DNA from: Fimbriiglobus ruber
GTDB taxonomy: Bacteria; Planctomycetota; Planctomycetia; Gemmatales; Gemmataceae
Reading direction: 5' to 3'
DNA length: 64,000 nucleotides
NCBI RefSeq assembly: GCF_002197845.1
Contig: NZ_NIDE01000002.1
Coordinates: 744,001-808,000 of the forward strand
The stretch's first letter is position 1; each line of letters begins with the position of its first letter. Below the pieces are notes generated by a model. The model ran no database searches. It saw only the letters and a program-made list of their open reading frames with translations, and had not been told where the DNA came from. Positions 59,321 through 64,000 of this stretch are shown in pieces. The position numbers and the translations under genes are program-made.

Positions 59321-59785
59321 ATGACAGCGAACAATCGTTCCTTATTCTGGGCCGCCATCGCGTTGCGGGTGGCCCTGGCAGCCAGTTTCCTGTCGGCGGT
59401 GGCCGACCGATTCGGGCTGTGGGGCTCGCCCGGTACGCCGGGGGTCGGGTGGGGCGCGTTCGAGCCGTTCCTGGCCTACACCGGCAAGCTACTGTGGTTC
59501 CTGCCCCCGGGCCTGGTACTCGTCGCCGGGTGGACGGCGACCGTGTTGGAAGTGGTGCTGGCCGTCGCCCTGTTGGCGGGCGTGTGGCTCCGGGCGGTGG
59601 CGTTTGCCAGTGGGGTGTTGCTGGCGACGTTCGCCGTCGCGATGACGGCCGCCCTCGGTCCCGAACCGCCGCTGTCGTACTCGGTGTGGACGGCAGCCGC
59701 GGGTGCGTTCCTGCTGGCCGCCCTCCCGCCCGCGAGCCGGCGACCGACCGCTGGTGAGAGTGCCGCGCAAGTCACGATCCGATAG
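59321..59785 (+). CDS. DoxX-family membrane protein
   Basis: 154 residues from ATG 59321 (an in-frame ATG at 59240 is less likely). Four hydrophobic helices at about 9-28, 61-82, 84-106 and 113-132 and the N-terminal R(V)ALAASFLSAVADRFGLWG match DoxX-like proteins (PF07681 or the related DoxX_3 group). Function of this group is unclear, often oxidative-stress or quinone related. The ABM-domain gene follows after 26 nt, so the two are probably one operon. Confidence 0.75.
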   Translation: MTANNRSLFWAAIALRVALAASFLSAVADRFGLWGSPGTPGVGWGAFEPFLAYTGKLLWFLPPGLVLVAGWTATVLEVVLAVALLAGVWLRAVAFASGVLLATFAVAMTAALGPEPPLSYSVWTAAAGAFLLAALPPASRRPTAGESAAQVTIR

Positions 59786-59811
59786 CCGATCATTCCCGGG
59801 AGAACACACAC

Positions 59812-60114
59812 ATGGCCGTGACGGTCGTTTGGGACAGTTGGTTCAAGCCCGGTGCCGAGGCGGAAGGGCTCCGGCTGACCCGCCAGGTGTGGGCGGACAT
59901 GCACCGCTTCGAGGGCTATTTGGGCTGTCAACTTCTCGTCGACCAGGACGCCCCGGGCCACATCCTCGCCCTCGGCCGCTGGCGGTCGCGGGCGGACGCC
60001 GATCAGGTCCGGGACCGCTACAAGGATTCGGAGACGATCCGCCAACTCGTCCCGCTGCTCGCCCGCCCGCGGGATCGCTGGGTGATGGTCGAGGACGATC
60101 CGGCGGCAGGATAA
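59812..60114 (+). CDS. Antibiotic-biosynthesis-monooxygenase-like (ABM) small protein
   Basis: 100 residues: MAVTVVWDSWFKPGAEAEGL, MHRFEGYLGCQLLVDQDAPG, HILALGRWRSRADADQVRDR. This is the dimeric alpha+beta barrel ABM fold with the W..F..G....L....G..G C.L..D..PGH pattern. Cofactor-free oxygenation of quinones or heme is typical but residues are not diagnostic. A DoxX-type gene precedes it in the same operon, a common quinone-related pairing. Confidence 0.75.
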   Translation: MAVTVVWDSWFKPGAEAEGLRLTRQVWADMHRFEGYLGCQLLVDQDAPGHILALGRWRSRADADQVRDRYKDSETIRQLVPLLARPRDRWVMVEDDPAAG

Positions 60115-60152
60115 CGATACTGGTCAGGGGAATCGGACGGGACGCCCGGTCA

Positions 60153-61046
60153 CTATTTGGCGTCGCGAAGCATTTCGAGCACCTTCCGCCGGGTCTTCTC
60201 GACGTCCATTTCCTCCACGGGCTTCTCCCGCACGTCCTTCTTCGTGATCCGCGTGATCGCGTTGATCGCGTGGTACACGTCGCGCTTCTTCGGATCACCT
60301 CCAAGGATGTCGCGCAAGACCGGCAGGGCGGCCGCATCGCCGACGACACCGATGGTCACGATGTATCGCTCCCGCACCCACCAGTGAGCTTCCAGATCCT
60401 TAAAGTTCTTCCAGTCGCGGACGAACTTCTCACTGGCCCAGGCCCGCTCGTCCGCCGTCAGGGAATGGTCTTTGAAGTCGAGCCCCTTGATCGCTTCCCG
60501 GGCGAGGGCAGCGGAAGCCTGCGGCTTGGCGAACTTCACCTCGGAAATGCTACCCCAATAGCCGGCCCATTCCTGGTCGAAGAGCGCTTTCTTGTCCGCC
60601 GTCAGGCGGGCATAGACCCAAAAGTCGTTCGAGGAAGTGGTGAAGGAATTTCCAAGCTTGGCGGCTTTGAGCGTTGCCGCTTCCACGACGGCAAGGTCGC
60701 GCAGCAATTCGGCGTAGGCGTCAGTCTTCAGCCGGGCCTTCTTGACCGCCACCGGCGCGCGGTCTGGCGGCCACTTCGACTCATACGGGTGTCGCCCTTC
60801 ACCGAACTGAATGGAGAGAACGTCCACCCCGTCTTTGCCGGGCAGGAAGCGCACCCAGCCGAGGTTAAACCCGTGCCCGCTGCCGTAGCCGATCTCCAGT
60901 GTCGCACCGGGATCATAGGCGTCCGGGGCTTCCCAGGCGACTGAGTAGTTGTCGCTTTTAAGCTGCTTCTTGACCCGTTCACTCGGTTCGGTGGCCTGTG
61001 TCGAACCCACCAGAGCCAGTACGAGGCAAGCGGACACTGCACGCAT
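60153..61046 (-). CDS. Exported hypothetical protein
   Basis: 297 residues. Signal peptide MRAVSACLVLALVGSTQA. The mature protein has VSIQFGEGRHPYESKWPPDR, DFWVYARLTADKKALFDQEW-type motifs and, in the last 80 residues, helical HEAT-like sequence (WWVRERYIVTIGVVGDAAAL, PVLRDILGGDPKKRDVYHAI). Similar planctomycete proteins with a W...YWGS segment are uncharacterised. It faces the ABM gene convergently and is divergent from the phosphoglycerate mutase gene, sharing a 103-bp upstream region. Confidence 0.75.
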   Translation of the reverse strand: MRAVSACLVLALVGSTQATEPSERVKKQLKSDNYSVAWEAPDAYDPGATLEIGYGSGHGFNLGWVRFLPGKDGVDVLSIQFGEGRHPYESKWPPDRAPVAVKKARLKTDAYAELLRDLAVVEAATLKAAKLGNSFTTSSNDFWVYARLTADKKALFDQEWAGYWGSISEVKFAKPQASAALAREAIKGLDFKDHSLTADERAWASEKFVRDWKNFKDLEAHWWVRERYIVTIGVVGDAAALPVLRDILGGDPKKRDVYHAINAITRITKKDVREKPVEEMDVEKTRRKVLEMLRDAK

Positions 61047-61149
61047 GGGGCCTCCATCGGGAAAGGAATCTGGGGCCGGACAGAACCACCGGAGCGGACG
61101 GCTTCTACCGCGTGGACGATGTTACCCGGGCGGCGGTACAATTGCCCGC

Positions 61150-62370
61150 ATGAACACCAAATACGTCATCGTCATCCCCGACGGCTGCGCGGACGAGCCG
61201 GTCGACGCCCTCGGCGGTCTCACCCCGCTTCAGGCGGCCCGGCTGCCGAACATGGACCGCGTCGCCCGGGCCGGCGTCGTCGGCCGGGCGAACAACGTCC
61301 CGCCGACCCTCACCCCGGCGTCGGACGTGGCCACCCTCTCCCTGTTCGGGTACGACCCGCTCCAGGTCTACACCGGCCGGGCGCCGCTCGAAACGGCCGC
61401 CATGGGCATCCACCTCGGGCCGAACGACTGGGCCATCCGGTGCAACCTCGTGTACGTCCCGGACGGCCGCATGCGCGACTTCACCGCCGGCCACATTTGC
61501 AGCGCGGACGGCCGCGAACTCATCCTCGCCCTGCAGAAAGAACTCGGCGGCCGGGAACTCGTGGGCGGGACGCTCGAATTCCACCCCGGCGTCCAGTACC
61601 GCAACATCCTCGTCTGGCGCGGGCACGGCGGCCCGGCCCCGTTCGAGGGGACCAAGGCCCAGCCGCCGCACGACATCCCGGACCGCGAAGTCGCCGACTA
61701 CCTGCCGTCCGGCCCGGGCCGCGACGCCCTCGTGCAACTGATGGAGGCCAGCAAGCCGATCCTGGCGGCCCACCCGGTCAACCAGGCGCGGATCGCCCGC
61801 GGCGACAAGCCGGCCACGCAGATCTGGCTGTGGGGCCACGGCAAGGCGCCGCGGGTTGAATCATTTAGCGAAGTGTACGGCCCGTCCGGGGCGATCATTT
61901 CGGCCGTCGACCTCGTCCGCGGCGTCGGTGTACTCATCGGCTGGCACCGGATCGACGTGCCCGGGACGACCGGCTACCTCGACACCGACTATGCGGCCAA
62001 GGGCAAGTACGCGATCGAGGCCCTCGGCGCCTTCGACCTCGTCTGCGTCCACGTCGAGGCGCCGGACGAGGCGTCGCACGAGGGCCGGGCGGACGAGAAG
62101 GTGAAGGCGCTGGAGCGGATCGACGAACACATCGTCGGCCCCCTGCTGGACGCGCTGCCGCGGTACGATTCCTGGCGCATCCTGGTCGAGCCCGACCACC
62201 GGACGACGCTCAAGACCCGCGCTCACGCTTACGGTGCGGTCGCGTTCGCGGCCGCCGGCGCCGGCATCGCGCCCGCCGGCCAGACCAGCTACGACGAGCC
62301 GACCGCCGACGCGAGCCCGCTGTCGTTCGACCCCGGCTGGGGGCTGATGAAGTGGTTCCTGGGCAAATAG
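61150..62370 (+). CDS. apgM: 2,3-bisphosphoglycerate-independent phosphoglycerate mutase, archaeal type
   Basis: 406 residues from ATG 61150 (MNTKYVIVIPDGCADEPVDA), the usual family size. PDGxxDEP is the first metal motif, TPASDVATLSLFGYDP contains the catalytic Ser, YTGRAPLETAAMGI and WAIRCNLV, AGHI are family motifs; the C-terminal metal Asp-His is in VCVHVEAPDEASHEGRADEK and LVEPDHRTTLKTRAH. The last is less canonical than the usual GDHPTP. It interconverts 3- and 2-phosphoglycerate in glycolysis/gluconeogenesis. Homologues can also be homoserine kinase-like ThrH types, but the motif set favours the mutase. Confidence 0.92.
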   Translation: MNTKYVIVIPDGCADEPVDALGGLTPLQAARLPNMDRVARAGVVGRANNVPPTLTPASDVATLSLFGYDPLQVYTGRAPLETAAMGIHLGPNDWAIRCNLVYVPDGRMRDFTAGHICSADGRELILALQKELGGRELVGGTLEFHPGVQYRNILVWRGHGGPAPFEGTKAQPPHDIPDREVADYLPSGPGRDALVQLMEASKPILAAHPVNQARIARGDKPATQIWLWGHGKAPRVESFSEVYGPSGAIISAVDLVRGVGVLIGWHRIDVPGTTGYLDTDYAAKGKYAIEALGAFDLVCVHVEAPDEASHEGRADEKVKALERIDEHIVGPLLDALPRYDSWRILVEPDHRTTLKTRAHAYGAVAFAAAGAGIAPAGQTSYDEPTADASPLSFDPGWGLMKWFLGK

Positions 62371-62493
62371 CGGATGTGTCGAGCCGAGGGATTTTGGGGC
62401 GGCCCGGGCAGTGGTTCGGATGTGGGGTGGGACCGCCCACCACCCGTTCCCGAGACCGAAACACCCCATGCCCGATCGGTCACCCGGTCGCCC
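62371..62493. other. Short convergent gap
   Basis: 123 bp between apgM and the RDD gene. GGGATTTTGGGGCGGCCCGG-type G/C sequence but no perfect hairpin; no gene. Confidence 0.35.
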
Positions 62494-64000
62494 TCACACC
62501 GGCACGAGGTACGTGCCCATGATCCGGTCCTGCGGCGGGCGGGCGGGCTCGCGGAGGGCGATCGCCACGTAGAGCGGGACCATCAGCACGGCGGCCAGCC
62601 ACAGCACCGTCCGCGCCAGGACCAGCTCCGGGGCGGCCGCCTGGGCCCACAGGCACGCCAGCAAGACGGCGGTCAGCGGCAGCCAGACGAGTAACTCGCG
62701 GGCGGCACAGCGGACCCGGCCGGCCGGCCGGCCGTCGGCCCGGACGATGGTGATCCCGGCCACCGCCATGGCCAGCCCGCCCCGGAAGACCAGCGCGAAC
62801 CCGGCCCACACCAGCGGCCACACGACCACCCCCACCACGAACACCCCGAACATCGGCCACCGGGCTGCCGCGAACGTCGCCCCCTTGCCCGCCCGGGCCG
62901 TCGTCACGGCGAAATCCACGTTCCGCAGGCTGATCTCGTCCGCGTCCGTGACGTCGTCCGCACTCTCCTGCTGGAACCGGGTGAGTACGGTCCGCTCCGG
63001 CCGGTTTAAGTGCTGTCGGATTTCGTCCAGTTCGACCTGCTGGACGGCAACCGCCTGCCGCAGTTTGCGCCGGGTCGCGGCCCGGTCCGTCGGCCGCAGG
63101 GCGGACTCGATCCGCTCCCGCTCGGCGGCGTTCAGCGCGTGCCGCCGGGCCCGCTCCAAAAGGGTCTCGCAGCCGGCGTCGGACTCGATGATCCTGGCCG
63201 TGTCCGCGAACGACTGGGCCCGGAGGACGGCGGTCAGCGCGGACGTGAGGTTGAACACGCCGCCCAGGACGAACATCACGACCAGCCCGAGCGCGAGCAT
63301 CGGCCCCTGGACGCCGATGTGCGCGGCCCGGACGCCGGCCGAAACGTGCGGCGGGAAGGCGTGGTTGTCCGCGAGGGCGCCGCGGAGGGCGTCCAGGGCG
63401 CCGGGCTCGCCGCCGCCGAACAAGCGGTCGGTGATCCGGGAGGCGTGCGCCGGCAGCGGCGCCCGGACCCGCCCGCCGGCCGCCCGCGGGGTGCCCTCCA
63501 GCGCCAGCGTGGCCACCCGGCGGACCAGGTCGGACGGGTCGCCGGTTCCGGGCTCGGGCAGCGCCCCGGGCACCCGCGCGGCCCCGACCGGGAGCGGGAA
63601 GTCGAGGATCTGGACCCGCCCGCCGGGCTCGACCCACACCTGCTCGACGGCCGGCCGGTAGACGCCCGACCCGTCCCCGGCCGCGTCCGCCAGCTCGTTG
63701 ACGAGTTGTTCTAAGATCAGGCGGGCGTCGGCCCACGAGAGCGGGCCGCGGGGGTCGATCACGTCCGCCAGGGGGGCGCCGGCCGGGGCCACGTACCCGA
63801 CCCACGCCCGCTCGGTCCCGTTCCACGCGACCGTCCCGTGCCCGACCGCCCGCAGGCGGGTCGGCCGGGTGACCGGGGCGTCCCAGTTGACCGGGTCGTC
63901 GCGGCCCGGCGGGAAGACGCGGACGAGGACCCGCCGGCCGAGCGCCTTGTCCACCCCCGCCCACACCTCCCCGCCGTCCGGGAGGGCGCAGATTTTCCCC
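62494..64000 (-). CDS. Kinase-like protein with RDD membrane domain, N-terminus outside window
   Basis: Open at the right edge; the visible part has about 500 residues (first in-window start codon GTG 63966, but the frame continues with KICALPDGGEVWAGVDKALG). GRRVLVRVFPP resembles the VAIK strand of protein kinases; the expected HRD and DFG are replaced (YRPAVEQVWVEPGGRVQILDFP), so the kinase part looks like a pseudokinase. Two hydrophobic helices (LALGLVVMFVLGGVF and FGVFVVGVVVWPLVWA) enclose a charged coiled region, then a C-terminal RDD-type domain (RGGLAMAVAGITIVRADGRP, ELLVWLPLTAVLLACLWA). Planctomycetes often carry kinases fused to RDD domains. A signalling or transport-regulatory role at the membrane is inferred. 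Confidence 0.8.
   Translation of the reverse strand, partial: GKICALPDGGEVWAGVDKALGRRVLVRVFPPGRDDPVNWDAPVTRPTRLRAVGHGTVAWNGTERAWVGYVAPAGAPLADVIDPRGPLSWADARLILEQLVNELADAAGDGSGVYRPAVEQVWVEPGGRVQILDFPLPVGAARVPGALPEPGTGDPSDLVRRVATLALEGTPRAAGGRVRAPLPAHASRITDRLFGGGEPGALDALRGALADNHAFPPHVSAGVRAAHIGVQGPMLALGLVVMFVLGGVFNLTSALTAVLRAQSFADTARIIESDAGCETLLERARRHALNAAERERIESALRPTDRAATRRKLRQAVAVQQVELDEIRQHLNRPERTVLTRFQQESADDVTDADEISLRNVDFAVTTARAGKGATFAAARWPMFGVFVVGVVVWPLVWAGFALVFRGGLAMAVAGITIVRADGRPAGRVRCAARELLVWLPLTAVLLACLWAQAAAPELVLARTVLWLAAVLMVPLYVAIALREPARPPQDRIMGTYLVPV

Overview
This window looks like chromosomal DNA from a planctomycete of the Gemmataceae group (Gemmata, Fimbriiglobus, Zavarzinella and relatives). 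The evidence is the high GC content, a giant secreted protein with an N-terminal LEPRAVPA sorting-type motif, an ECF sigma factor next to a serine/threonine kinase, a PVC-type cytochrome/dehydrogenase/HEAT protein, a formylmethanofuran dehydrogenase A homologue far from methanogens, and a protein family (WLxCP...GCWVVDLLLG) that I know only from Gemmata-like genomes. Species cannot be named from the sequence.

Layout. 1-8705 (minus): the N-terminal about 2,900 codons of a giant repeat-rich beta-helix/adhesin-like protein, open at the left edge and broken by two one-base frameshifts, both in poly-C tracts. 9245-12155 (minus): ECF sigma factor and LRR-tailed kinase. 13165-18563 (plus): an RNA repair operon, Hen1 - unknown alpha-helical protein - Pnkp kinase - Pnkp phosphatase/adenylyltransferase, with Pnkp split by a TTGA overlap. 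18707-22569: RidA-like protein, WGR protein, small CxxC protein, alanine dehydrogenase, and an orphan sulfate-type ABC ATPase.

22600-31730 is a decayed, mobile-rich stretch: an IS1380-type element (22812-24677, ACTAGA target duplication) inside a gene remnant, a toxin-like gene with a truncated partner, a 485-bp duplication interrupted by a TPR gene and a histidine-kinase scrap, and an IS701-type element (28907-30276, TTAG duplication). 32211-35888 is the large cytochrome/dehydrogenase protein. An ISAs1-type element (36422-37673, 10-bp duplication) splits a Gemmataceae family gene, and an ISH3-like element (44981-46273, AGTCC duplication) splits a Uma2-type nuclease gene. Between and after these lie an aldehyde dehydrogenase, a secreted metalloprotease-like protein, an alpha/beta hydrolase and an ABC-F protein.

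46804-64000 is mostly intact: amidohydrolase, NAD-dependent epimerase, a secreted RND porter-like protein without membrane segments, a WD40 double propeller, FhcA/FmdA, a Septu-like two-gene defence candidate, a HTH protein, DoxX plus ABM-like pair, apgM-type phosphoglycerate mutase, and an RDD-domain kinase-like protein open at the right edge.

The strongest candidates for something undescribed are: (1) 54611-57861, an ATPase plus HNH nuclease pair in which the ATPase carries an N-terminal metallophosphoesterase domain whose metal-binding motifs are all substituted; (2) the RNA repair operon with an extra helical protein between Hen1 and Pnkp; (3) the membrane-less RND porter protein; (4) a dispersed palindromic repeat sitting at gene 3' ends and even supplying stop codons; and (5) poly-C tract frameshifts in the giant surface protein.
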